From: Comamonadaceae bacterium
Lineage (GTDB): Bacteria; Pseudomonadota; Gammaproteobacteria; Burkholderiales; Burkholderiaceae_C
Length of the DNA: 33,560 nucleotides
Assembly (NCBI GenBank): GCA_947374485.1
Contig: CANCCF010000026.1
Location: 1 to 33,560, forward strand
Reading direction: 5' to 3'
The notes under the pieces were generated by a model, which was not told the origin of the DNA, searched no databases, and was given only the letters and a program-made list of their open reading frames with translations. This document shows, piece after piece, positions 14,851-21,711 of this stretch. The number at the start of each line of letters is the position of its first letter. Position 1 is the first letter of the stretch. Both the position numbers and the translations under genes were made by a program.

Positions 14851-16655
14851 GCGCTTTGCTTCCAGCACAGGTTCACATGGGTGCCGCCCGCGGGCGACGG
14901 GCTCACCGTGACCACCCCGCCGATGGAGCGCGCGCGCTCCAGCATGCCGGCAATGCCCAGGTGCCCGGCCTTGGTGTCGGCCTTGGGCGCCATGCCCTGG
15001 CCGTTGTCGCCAATGGACAGTTCCATATGGCTGCCAGCGCCACCCAGATCCACCGTGACCACGGTGGCCTGCGAGTGGCGCAGCGCGTTCTCGATGGCCT
15101 CGCGCGCAATCATGAAGGCGCCGTATTCCACCGCCGCAGGCCAGCGCAAGTCGGACACTTCGGGTGGCACATTCAGCACAAAATTCATGCTCTGGCGGTT
15201 GAGTGCGCGCCCGCGCAACTCGTTGTCCAGGGCGGCGGCCAGGCCGTGCTCATCCAGCAAGGGCGGGTGCAGGTCCACCAGCACCATGCGCACCTGGCGC
15301 GTGGCCTGGTCGATGAGTTGGCCGAGCTGCTGGTCCAGGCGCAGGTACTCGCGCGACTCCTTGCCCCGCCGCAGCACGCCCATGGTGTCGTGCAGGATGC
15401 GAATGGCCGCCGTGGTCTGGCCCAGCTGGTCGTGCAGGGCCTGCGCCATGCGTTTGACGAGGTCTTTTTCCTGCGACATCAGGCGGCTCGCCAGCTCGGA
15501 GAGTTGCACGCGGGCGGCCTGGCGTTCGGCATCGGCCAGGTTGCGCTCGGTGACGTCGCGCAGGGTGGCAATCAGCACGCGCTCGCGCCCCACCGTGACC
15601 TGCGAGATGGAGCCCTCCAGGTCAATCTCGCGGCCGTCTGCGTGCAGGCCCTTGATGCGGTTCGGGTCCATCGTGCGGGACGGCTCCCGGCTGCCGATGA
15701 ATTGCGTCAGGTACTGCATGTGGGCCTCGCGAAACCGCACGGGCAACAACACCTTCATGCACTGCCCCACCATCTCCTGGCGGCTCACACCAAACAGGCG
15801 CTCGGCGCCCGGGTTGAAGCTTTGCACCCGGCCTGCGGTGTCGACGGTGATGATGGCCTCACTCGAGGCGCTGACGATGGCGTTGAGGCGCTCGCGTTCC
15901 TGCTCCAGGCGCTGGCTGCTTTCGTGCTGGCTGGTGACGTTGCGAAAATACGCCGCCACGCCGTCGCTGCATGGAAAGGCGCGCACCTCCAGCCAGACCC
16001 GGCGCAGGGCAAAGAAGAACTCGAAACAAATCGGTTGGCGCAGGCGGTCCACCGCGTCGTACTGCGCCCGGTACACCGCGCCATTGGCCTGCGGGCAACA
16101 CTCCCACAGCGTGCGGCCCAGCAACTGCTCGCGCCTGACCTGCAGCAGCGCTTCGGCATGCCGGTTCACCGCGGTAAAGCGTGCCGCATGGTCGAGCATG
16201 AAAAAGGCATCGTCAATCGTCTGCACACTGTCAGGAAAGCTTTCGGCACCAGCCGTTGGCTTGGGCGCCGCCACGCGGGGACTGGAGACGTCGTTGATCA
16301 GCAACATGCGCGTGGGCAGGCCATGCAGCTGCATGTCTTCGGTGTCAATCTCCACCTCGATCACACGCCCGCCTTGCCCCCGGTGGCGCCACGTGCGCTG
16401 GCGCGTGCGCTCTTGCGGCCGCAATGCCATGTACGCGGGCAGGGCCTGCTGGTCTTCTTCAAAGTAGATGTCCGGCAAGTGCATGTCGGTGAGTTGCCGG
16501 ATGGTGTAGCCATAGCATTTGGCCGCAGCGTCGTTGGCCGCCATCAGGCGCAGGGTCGCCAAGTCCACGACCAGCATGGGCAGGGGGTAGCGTTCAAAGA
16601 GCTGGCGGTAACCGGCCTGCAGCCTCTTCAGGGAGCTTTCGCGGGGGGCATCCAT
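14847..16655 (-). CDS. PAS-containing HisKA_3 sensor histidine kinase
   Basis: A 602-residue histidine kinase without membrane segments, so probably cytosolic. It has three PAS domains at about 15-120 (YPLPMLVVDLATLRLMAAN), 145-240 and 250-375 (SEAIITVDTAGRVQSFNPGAERLFG), a HisKA_3 dimerisation/phospho-acceptor region with the His in QALHDQLGQ (about His408), and a C-terminal ATPase domain with REAIENALRHS and GDNGQGM. It forms a two-component pair with the NarL-type regulator (4-base overlap). The start is uncertain: the ATG at 16655 gives a normal N-terminus, and a GTG at 16697 is in frame; neither has a clear ribosome site. The promoter region is shared with the divergent acyl carrier protein gene. 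Confidence 0.93.
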   Translation of the reverse strand: MDAPRESSLKRLQAGYRQLFERYPLPMLVVDLATLRLMAANDAAAKCYGYTIRQLTDMHLPDIYFEEDQQALPAYMALRPQERTRQRTWRHRGQGGRVIEVEIDTEDMQLHGLPTRMLLINDVSSPRVAAPKPTAGAESFPDSVQTIDDAFFMLDHAARFTAVNRHAEALLQVRREQLLGRTLWECCPQANGAVYRAQYDAVDRLRQPICFEFFFALRRVWLEVRAFPCSDGVAAYFRNVTSQHESSQRLEQERERLNAIVSASSEAIITVDTAGRVQSFNPGAERLFGVSRQEMVGQCMKVLLPVRFREAHMQYLTQFIGSREPSRTMDPNRIKGLHADGREIDLEGSISQVTVGRERVLIATLRDVTERNLADAERQAARVQLSELASRLMSQEKDLVKRMAQALHDQLGQTTAAIRILHDTMGVLRRGKESREYLRLDQQLGQLIDQATRQVRMVLVDLHPPLLDEHGLAAALDNELRGRALNRQSMNFVLNVPPEVSDLRWPAAVEYGAFMIAREAIENALRHSQATVVTVDLGGAGSHMELSIGDNGQGMAPKADTKAGHLGIAGMLERARSIGGVVTVSPSPAGGTHVNLCWKQSA

Positions 16656-16728
16656 GCGGATGGTTGTAGCGAATTCGGGCCGCTCTGTAAAGAGCACAAA
16701 ATTTATTCGACCGAATGCAGGGGTAGCT

Positions 16729-16740
16729 TGCGATTTCGCA
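16729..16740. promoter_or_regulatory. TGCG-N4-CGCA palindrome (site 1)
   Basis: TGCGATTTCGCA, embedded in a longer perfect inverted repeat AGCTTGCGA-TT-TCGCAAGCT (16725-16744), in the gap between the histidine kinase gene and the acyl carrier protein gene. The core recurs at 16774, 19560 and 24808. Confidence 0.6.
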
Positions 16741-16773
16741 AGCTCTGTCGAAAATGTCTACCCATGCGGACTT

Positions 16774-16785
16774 TGCGAAAACGCA
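16774..16785. promoter_or_regulatory. TGCG-N4-CGCA palindrome (site 2)
   Basis: TGCGAAAACGCA, 45 bases from site 1 centre to centre and 67 bases before the acyl carrier protein start. Its reverse complement is identical to the site at 24808. Confidence 0.6.
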
Positions 16786-16851
16786 TGCCCCGCGCCGCAC
16801 CCTGCACCAACAATCGGCGGCATCAGGCGGACTGCCCGCCAGGAGCAAGCC

Positions 16852-17103
16852 TTGAACCTATTACCCGATGTGCTGCAGGTGCTCGACAGCGTTTTGGGCC
16901 TGCGCGGACGCAGCGCCAGCTTTCAGGCCAGCACGCCCCTGCTGGGCGCTGTGCCCGAGCTGGACTCCATGGCCGTGGTGGCCCTGGTGTCAGAACTCGA
17001 AGCCCGCTTTGGCCTGGCCATTGACGACGAAGACCTCGAAGCCGCCACCTTCGCCACCGTGGGCAGCCTGTGCGCCATGCTGGGCAGCAAGCTTGCCGCC
17101 TGA
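16852..17103 (+). CDS. Acyl carrier protein, exosortase-A-locus type
   Basis: An 83-residue acyl carrier protein. The phosphopantetheine-attachment Ser is in ELDSMAVVALV, followed by the usual acidic helix IDDEDLEAATFATVG. The start is judged to be TTG at 16852: AGGAG lies 6 bases upstream and the family N-terminus begins here, while the open frame further upstream runs through the operator region. Stand-alone carrier proteins of this kind accompany the two hydrolases that follow in exosortase-A-associated exopolysaccharide loci, where they are thought to serve an acyl or amino-acyl modification; the real substrate is unknown. The stop is 11 bases before the next ATG. Confidence 0.88.
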   Translation: MNLLPDVLQVLDSVLGLRGRSASFQASTPLLGAVPELDSMAVVALVSELEARFGLAIDDEDLEAATFATVGSLCAMLGSKLAA

Positions 17104-17114
17104 CCCCTGGCGCC

Positions 17115-17939
17115 ATGCAGGCCCGGGCGTTTTTCATGCCGACCCCTGACGGTCAGCGCCTCTGCATTTTTCACCCACCCCAAGGCACGGTGTTGCGCGG
17201 GCGCGTGCTCTACATCCATCCGCTGGCCGAAGAGATGAACAAGGCGCGCCGCATGGCGGCGCTGCAGGCGCGCGCACTCGCGGCCGCTGGCTTTGCCGTG
17301 CTGCAGATTGACTTGCTGGGCTGCGGTGACAGCTCGGGCGATTTTGGCGATGCGCGCTGGGACGCCTGGGTGACCGACGTGGTGCGCGCCTGTGCCTGGC
17401 TGGGCCAGCAGGCGCCCGCGCCGCTGTGGCTGTGGGGCCTGCGCGCGGGCTGCCTGCTGGCGCAGGAAGCGGCACTGCAACTCGACACGCAGTGCCACTT
17501 CCTCCTCTGGCAGCCACCCGCCACCGGCCGCCTGCTGCTGCAGCAGTTCCTGCGCCTGCACACGGCCAGCGCCATGCGCACGGGCAGCGCCAGCCACGCC
17601 ACGCAGGCCCTGCGCGCACAGCTGCAGCAAGGCGCGGCGGTGGAGGTGGCAGGTTACATGCTGTCTGCCAATGTGGCACAGGGGCTGGAACAGGCCGTGC
17701 TGGAAGCACCCTCGCCGGCAGTGCGCACCCAGCGCATTGAATGGTTTGAAGTTTCGCCTGCCACGCCAGCACGCCTGGGCACTTTGTCTGACGCGGCCCG
17801 CCTGCCCTGGAGCCACCCGGCGCTGCGCTTGGTGCGCCACGCCCTGCGCGGCCCCGCCTTCTGGCAGTCCAGCGCGGTGGAAGAGGTGCCCGATCTGCTG
17901 GAGGCCACCACACGGGCGCTGTGCGCGCCCGGCGTGTGA
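17115..17939 (+). CDS. Exosortase-A-associated hydrolase 2 (alpha/beta fold, no classical nucleophile)
   Basis: A 274-residue alpha/beta-hydrolase-fold protein matching, from memory, the exosortase A system-associated hydrolase 2 family: IHPLAEEMNKARRM near residue 40, LLGCGDSSGDF at about 67-77, and the elbow region LWLWGLRAGCLLA at about 104-116. At the elbow the sequence is G-L-R-A-G, so Arg110 occupies the place of the usual Ser nucleophile; this seems to be a family trait and makes ordinary esterase chemistry doubtful. There is no signal peptide. The ATG at 17115 is preferred to the upstream in-frame start at 17070, which lies within the carrier protein gene. It forms an operon with the carrier protein and hydrolase 1. 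Confidence 0.88.
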   Translation: MQARAFFMPTPDGQRLCIFHPPQGTVLRGRVLYIHPLAEEMNKARRMAALQARALAAAGFAVLQIDLLGCGDSSGDFGDARWDAWVTDVVRACAWLGQQAPAPLWLWGLRAGCLLAQEAALQLDTQCHFLLWQPPATGRLLLQQFLRLHTASAMRTGSASHATQALRAQLQQGAAVEVAGYMLSANVAQGLEQAVLEAPSPAVRTQRIEWFEVSPATPARLGTLSDAARLPWSHPALRLVRHALRGPAFWQSSAVEEVPDLLEATTRALCAPGV

Positions 17940-17948
17940 GACCGGCGC

Positions 17949-18878
17949 ATGAAATACCGTGAAGAAGTGCTGCCCATCGCCTTGGCGCAGCCCAGCGGGC
18001 GTTCTCAACTGATGGGCATTCTGGCGCGTCCACAGGTGCCCGCAGGCCTGGCCGTGGTGGTGCTGGTGGGTGGCCCGCAATACCGCGTGGGCAGCCACCG
18101 CCAGTTTGTGTTGCTGGCGCGCGCGCTGGCCGCAGCCGGCTATGCGGTGCTGCGCTTCGACTTTGCCGGCATGGGCGACAGCGCGGGCGCACCCTGTGAT
18201 TTTGAGCACACCGGCCAAGACATTGCAGCCGCCATCAACGCCCTGCTGCAAGCCGTGCCGGAAGTGCGCGAAGTGGCCCTGTGGGGCCTGTGCGATGGCG
18301 CCTCGGCCGCCCTGCTCTACTGCCATGCCACGGCAGACGCGCGCGTCACAGCCCTGTGCCTGGCCAACCCCTGGGTGCGCAGCGAGGCCAGCCTGGCCCG
18401 CACCCATGTGCAGCACTACTATTTGCAGCGCCTGCTGCAGCGGGGCTTTTGGCACAAGCTGCTGCAAGGGCACATGCGCATCGCATCCCTGCTGGAGCTG
18501 CTGCACACATTGCGCCGCGTGCTGACAGCATCGCCCACAGCGCCGCAGCCCGCCAGCTTCCAGCAGCGCATGGCACGGGCCTGGGCCGCATTCCCCGGGC
18601 GCATTCTGCTGTTGCTCAGCGGCGATGACTTCACTGCAAAAGAATTCGTGCAGCACGCCACCCACGACGCCGCCTGGCACGGCGCACTGCAGCACCCGCG
18701 GCTGCTGCGCCATGACCTGCCGGGCGCGGACCACACCTTTTCCAGTGCCCGGTTGCGCGAGCAGGTGGCCTGGCTGACGCTGCAGCATGGCCTGCAGCAC
18801 GGTATGCAAAGTGGCCTGCAAGATCAGTCCACATCCGCTCGCATGCGCAAGCGTGGCCGCCCGCCCCAGGCCACATAG
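17949..18878 (+). CDS. Exosortase-A-associated hydrolase 1 (alpha/beta fold, Cys nucleophile position)
   Basis: A 309-residue cytosolic alpha/beta-hydrolase-fold protein resembling the exosortase A system-associated hydrolase 1 family. Visible marks are VVLVGGPQYRVGSHRQF (about 37-53), RFDFAGMGDSAG (about 69-80) and the elbow LWGLCDGASAAL with G-L-C-D-G, which places Cys115 where Ser normally sits. The late LSGDDFTAKEF segment and the His of GADHTF could complete the triad. The ATG lies 9 bases after the hydrolase 2 stop. Its last 55 bases overlap the 3' end of an antisense acetyltransferase-like gene. The substrate is unknown; a carrier-bound intermediate of exopolysaccharide modification is a reasonable guess. 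Confidence 0.88.
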   Translation: MKYREEVLPIALAQPSGRSQLMGILARPQVPAGLAVVVLVGGPQYRVGSHRQFVLLARALAAAGYAVLRFDFAGMGDSAGAPCDFEHTGQDIAAAINALLQAVPEVREVALWGLCDGASAALLYCHATADARVTALCLANPWVRSEASLARTHVQHYYLQRLLQRGFWHKLLQGHMRIASLLELLHTLRRVLTASPTAPQPASFQQRMARAWAAFPGRILLLLSGDDFTAKEFVQHATHDAAWHGALQHPRLLRHDLPGADHTFSSARLREQVAWLTLQHGLQHGMQSGLQDQSTSARMRKRGRPPQAT

Positions 18879-19519
18879 GGCGCCAGACCAGACAACATAA
18901 GTTGCGATGCACCCAGACGCACAAACAGGGCCCAGCCACGGTCTACCGCACCCAGGCTGCGGTGCGAGGCCAGCGAGTGCCGGTTCAGCGCGTTCACGCG
19001 GCTGAGGCTGCAGCGCAGGCCGCGCGCCAACAGCAGCGCGTCCAGCGCGTCCCACTGTCCGGCAAACAAAAAGCCGAGGCGTTCGGCTGGTGCCACGTAC
19101 ACATCAAAGTCCCACACGCAACGGGCTGGCAGCACGTAGTCCACCGCCACTTCGTCTTCGGCATACATGCCCGCTGCGAACCAGATGCACCCGGCCAGGC
19201 GCCCCTCGCGCGTGGCCAGCAGGCACTGCGCACCTTGGGCAAAGCGCGCTGCAATCACGGCGGCAGGGCGGCCCAGGCTGTGCAGCACCCGCTCGGTATC
19301 CATCTGTGGTGTGTGCAGCAGCCGAAAGCTGAAGTGGCGCGCGCGCCCCGCAGGCAGGCGCGGCTGCGTGCGCAGGGGCTGGGCCAGAAACCGGTAGCAC
19401 ACCACGCCACTGCCCGCATGCAGACGGCGCAGCAGCAAGTCAGCGGCATGCAGCACAGCCGCGCGCCAGCCCAGTTCTTGAACCGCTTGCCGCATTCGGT
19501 GCCACGCTGTGCTGATCAT
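18824..19519 (-). CDS. GNAT-like acyltransferase, antisense within the exopolysaccharide locus
   Basis: A 231-residue protein with a GNAT-type core: EGRLAGCIWFAAGMYAEDEV (about 105-124), then DFDVYVAPAERLGFLFAGQWDAL and a final strand segment containing SLSRVNALNRHSLASHRSLGAV, where acetyltransferases usually bind the CoA pyrophosphate. The N-terminus is a basic helix without a signal peptide. It is the only minus-strand gene among the plus-strand genes here, and its end overlaps hydrolase 1 by 55 bases. Acyl transfer to a sugar or to the carrier-bound intermediate is plausible from context. The assignment rests on visual pattern matching, so the family is moderately sure and the substrate unknown. 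Confidence 0.72.
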   Translation of the reverse strand: MISTAWHRMRQAVQELGWRAAVLHAADLLLRRLHAGSGVVCYRFLAQPLRTQPRLPAGRARHFSFRLLHTPQMDTERVLHSLGRPAAVIAARFAQGAQCLLATREGRLAGCIWFAAGMYAEDEVAVDYVLPARCVWDFDVYVAPAERLGFLFAGQWDALDALLLARGLRCSLSRVNALNRHSLASHRSLGAVDRGWALFVRLGASQLMLSGLAPYVAWGGRPRLRMRADVD

Positions 19520-19559
19520 GGTGCTGCTGCAGTGTATTTTTGGGCGGCGCGCGCGGGCT

Positions 19560-19571
19560 TGCTGTTTCGCA
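19560..19571. promoter_or_regulatory. TGCG-N4-CGCA-like palindrome (site 3)
   Basis: TGCTGTTTCGCA, one mismatch from the core, inside a longer inverted repeat GGGCTTGC-N6-GCAAGCCC. It lies 38 bases before the TPR protein start, in the divergent gap with the GNAT-like gene. Confidence 0.5.
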
Positions 19572-19608
19572 AGCCCGGCCTGCTGGCCCCACCGTTCAAT
19601 GGCAGTCC

Positions 19609-20232
19609 ATGCGATACCCCACGCCTGCCATTTTTCTCAGCCTGCTCCTGGTGTTGGTGCAGGCGCAGGCGCAAGAGCCGGTGTCTGCCTGCGGCTCCCT
19701 GCAAAACGGCTATGGCCCTTTTGACTACCTCACGCAAAAAGAAAAGCTGCCCATCGTCGAGCAGTACCACTTCACGCCCGAGGTGGAAATGCTGGTGCGC
19801 GGGCGCACCTCCACATCCATTGGCGCTGACCTCCACTACACCCTGATGGCCTTTCCCAACCACCACCGCGCGCTGCAGGCCATGGTGCGCCTGGGCGCGC
19901 GCCTGCACACGCCCCAGCCTGTGGGCGCGGCCTTTTCTGTGGAGTGCTACTTTGACCGCGCCCTGCGCTTCAGGGTGCACGACACCACGGCCCGCCTGCT
20001 GTTTGCCAACTACCTGTTCCAGAACCAGCGCAACAAGGAGGCGCTGGGCCAGATGGAGGTGGCCTCTGCGGACGCAGGTGACAACCCCTTCACCCACTAC
20101 AACATGGGGCTGATGTACCTGGAACACCAGACGTTCGAACAGGCGCGCGCACATGCCCACAAGGCCTACGAGCTCGGCTTCACGCAGCCGGATTTGCGTG
20201 AACAGCTGGAGCGCCTGGGCTACTGGCCATGA
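19609..20232 (+). CDS. Exported TPR-like protein of the exopolysaccharide locus
   Basis: A 207-residue protein with a signal peptide (MRYPTPAIFLSLLLVLVQAQA, cleaved before QEP). The mature chain has a Cys near the N-terminus (SACGSLQNGYGPFDY) and a second at ECYFD, which could form a disulfide. From about residue 120 it shows two tetratricopeptide-like helix pairs (TARLLFANYLFQNQRNKEAL and THYNMGLMYLEHQTFEQARAHAHKAY). It is probably a periplasmic adaptor for polymer assembly or export (inference). It overlaps the flippase gene by ATGA, so the two are translationally coupled. The first plausible ATG after the inverted-repeat site is at 19609. Confidence 0.82.
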   Translation: MRYPTPAIFLSLLLVLVQAQAQEPVSACGSLQNGYGPFDYLTQKEKLPIVEQYHFTPEVEMLVRGRTSTSIGADLHYTLMAFPNHHRALQAMVRLGARLHTPQPVGAAFSVECYFDRALRFRVHDTTARLLFANYLFQNQRNKEALGQMEVASADAGDNPFTHYNMGLMYLEHQTFEQARAHAHKAYELGFTQPDLREQLERLGYWP

Positions 20233-21689
20233 GTGGCATTCTGCGGGGCACGCTGTTCACCGTGGCCATGCGCTGGACAGACAGGCTGATTGGCTTCATC
20301 AGCACGCTGGTGCTGGCGCGGCTGCTGTTGCCGCAGGACTTCGGCATCATTGCCATGGCCTCATTGGTCATCTCGCTGGCCGACCTGCTGTTGGACCTGG
20401 GCGTGCATGCCACGCTGATCCAGAACCAGCAGCCCACGCAGGCCGACTTCAACACGGCCTGGACGCTGGGCCTCTTGCAGGCCCTTACCGTGGCTCTGGT
20501 GCTACAGCTCTGCGCACCGCTGGCAGCGCAGTACTTTCACGAACCCCGGGTGCAGCCGGTGGTGCAGGTGCTGGCCCTGTCACTGCTGCTGGGTGGCCTG
20601 GAAAACATCGGCGTGGTGAACTTCCAGAAGGACATGCATTTCGGGCAGGACTTTGCCCTGCTGTTCTGCAAGCGCTTTACCGCGCTGCTGGTCACGCTGC
20701 TGTGCGCCTGGCTGCTGCGCTCTTACTGGGCGCTGGTGATGGGCACGCTGTGCGGTCGCCTGGCCGGGGTGGTGTGCAGCTATGCCATGCACCCCATGCG
20801 CGCGCGCCTGTCACTGGCGCGCTGGCGCGAAATATTGGGCGTCTCCAAGTGGCTGCTGGCCCGCACCAGCGCCTGCTACTTCGAAGGCCAGCTGCACCGC
20901 GCGGTGGTGGGGCGCAATGACAGCACCGCCGTCATGGGCGCCTACACCATGGCCGGTGACATCAGCTCCATGCCGTCCACCGAGCTGCTCATGCCCATCA
21001 ACCGCGTGCTGTTCCCGGCCTTTGTGCAGGTCAAGCACCGGCCCGAAGAGCTCAAGCGCGTCTTCCTGCAGGCTCAAGGGTTGCAATGCCTGGTTGCCAT
21101 TCCAGCCAGCGCCGGGCTGGCGCTGGTGGCGCCGCAGGTGGTGCCGCTGATGCTGGGGCCGCAATGGGCCATGGCCATACCACTGGTGCAAATTCTGGCC
21201 ATTGCCTGCCTGGCCAATGCCGTGCTCTCCAGCGCCACCTGCCTGCTGATCACGCTGGAGCGGGTGAAGGTGCTGGCGCTCTTTACCTGGGCGCAGGTGG
21301 CCCTGTTTGCGGGCCTGGCCTTTGGCCTGTTTGCAGGCGCCCATGCGCTGCAGGTAGCCTGGTTGCGGCTGGCGGTAAGCCTGGTGTCTGACCTGGCCTT
21401 CATGGCCGTGCTGGTGCATGTCTTCAAGCCGCTGCGCATGGCCGACCTGCTGCGTGGCGTGCTGCGCCCGGTGCTGGCGGCGCTTGGCATGGCGGCCGGG
21501 CTGCAGCTGCTGGAGGGGCACTGGGGCCAGACCAGCGCGCCCGCCGTGCTGGCCACCAAGGTGCTGCTGGGCGCGGCCCTGTACAGCGCGGCCGTGCTCC
21601 TGCTGTGGCTCGCAGCCGGGCAACCCGAGGGTGCCGAGTCGACCTTGCTCGGGCACCTGAAAGCGGCACACAAGACTGCCTTGAACTGA
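20229..21689 (+). CDS. Wzx-like oligosaccharide flippase
   Basis: A 486-residue integral membrane protein of the polysaccharide-export MOP superfamily (Polysacc_synt type), which moves lipid-linked repeat units across the inner membrane. The N-terminus shows the common pattern RWTDRLIGFISTLVLARLLLPQDFGIIAMA, and about 12-14 hydrophobic segments follow. Central motifs LGVHATLIQNQQPTQADFNTAW and FQKDMHFGQDF resemble the WzxC/TuaB branch. It starts within the stop of the TPR gene. With the ligase and glycosyltransferase on the other arm it supports a Wzx/Wzy-type exopolysaccharide pathway. Confidence 0.92.
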   Translation: MSGILRGTLFTVAMRWTDRLIGFISTLVLARLLLPQDFGIIAMASLVISLADLLLDLGVHATLIQNQQPTQADFNTAWTLGLLQALTVALVLQLCAPLAAQYFHEPRVQPVVQVLALSLLLGGLENIGVVNFQKDMHFGQDFALLFCKRFTALLVTLLCAWLLRSYWALVMGTLCGRLAGVVCSYAMHPMRARLSLARWREILGVSKWLLARTSACYFEGQLHRAVVGRNDSTAVMGAYTMAGDISSMPSTELLMPINRVLFPAFVQVKHRPEELKRVFLQAQGLQCLVAIPASAGLALVAPQVVPLMLGPQWAMAIPLVQILAIACLANAVLSSATCLLITLERVKVLALFTWAQVALFAGLAFGLFAGAHALQVAWLRLAVSLVSDLAFMAVLVHVFKPLRMADLLRGVLRPVLAALGMAAGLQLLEGHWGQTSAPAVLATKVLLGAALYSAAVLLLWLAAGQPEGAESTLLGHLKAAHKTALN

Positions 21690-21711
21690 CCGCCTTGAAC
21701 CAGGAGCCGCC

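Noticed and set aside
14856..17024. 722-codon plus-strand and 609-codon overlapping open frames opposite the histidine kinase
   Set aside because: Antisense shadows of a gene with clear PAS, HisKA_3 and ATPase motifs.
16923..19055. 710-codon minus-strand open frame opposite the two hydrolases
   Set aside because: Low-complexity Gln/Gly/Ala composition with no domain; the plus-strand genes are clear.
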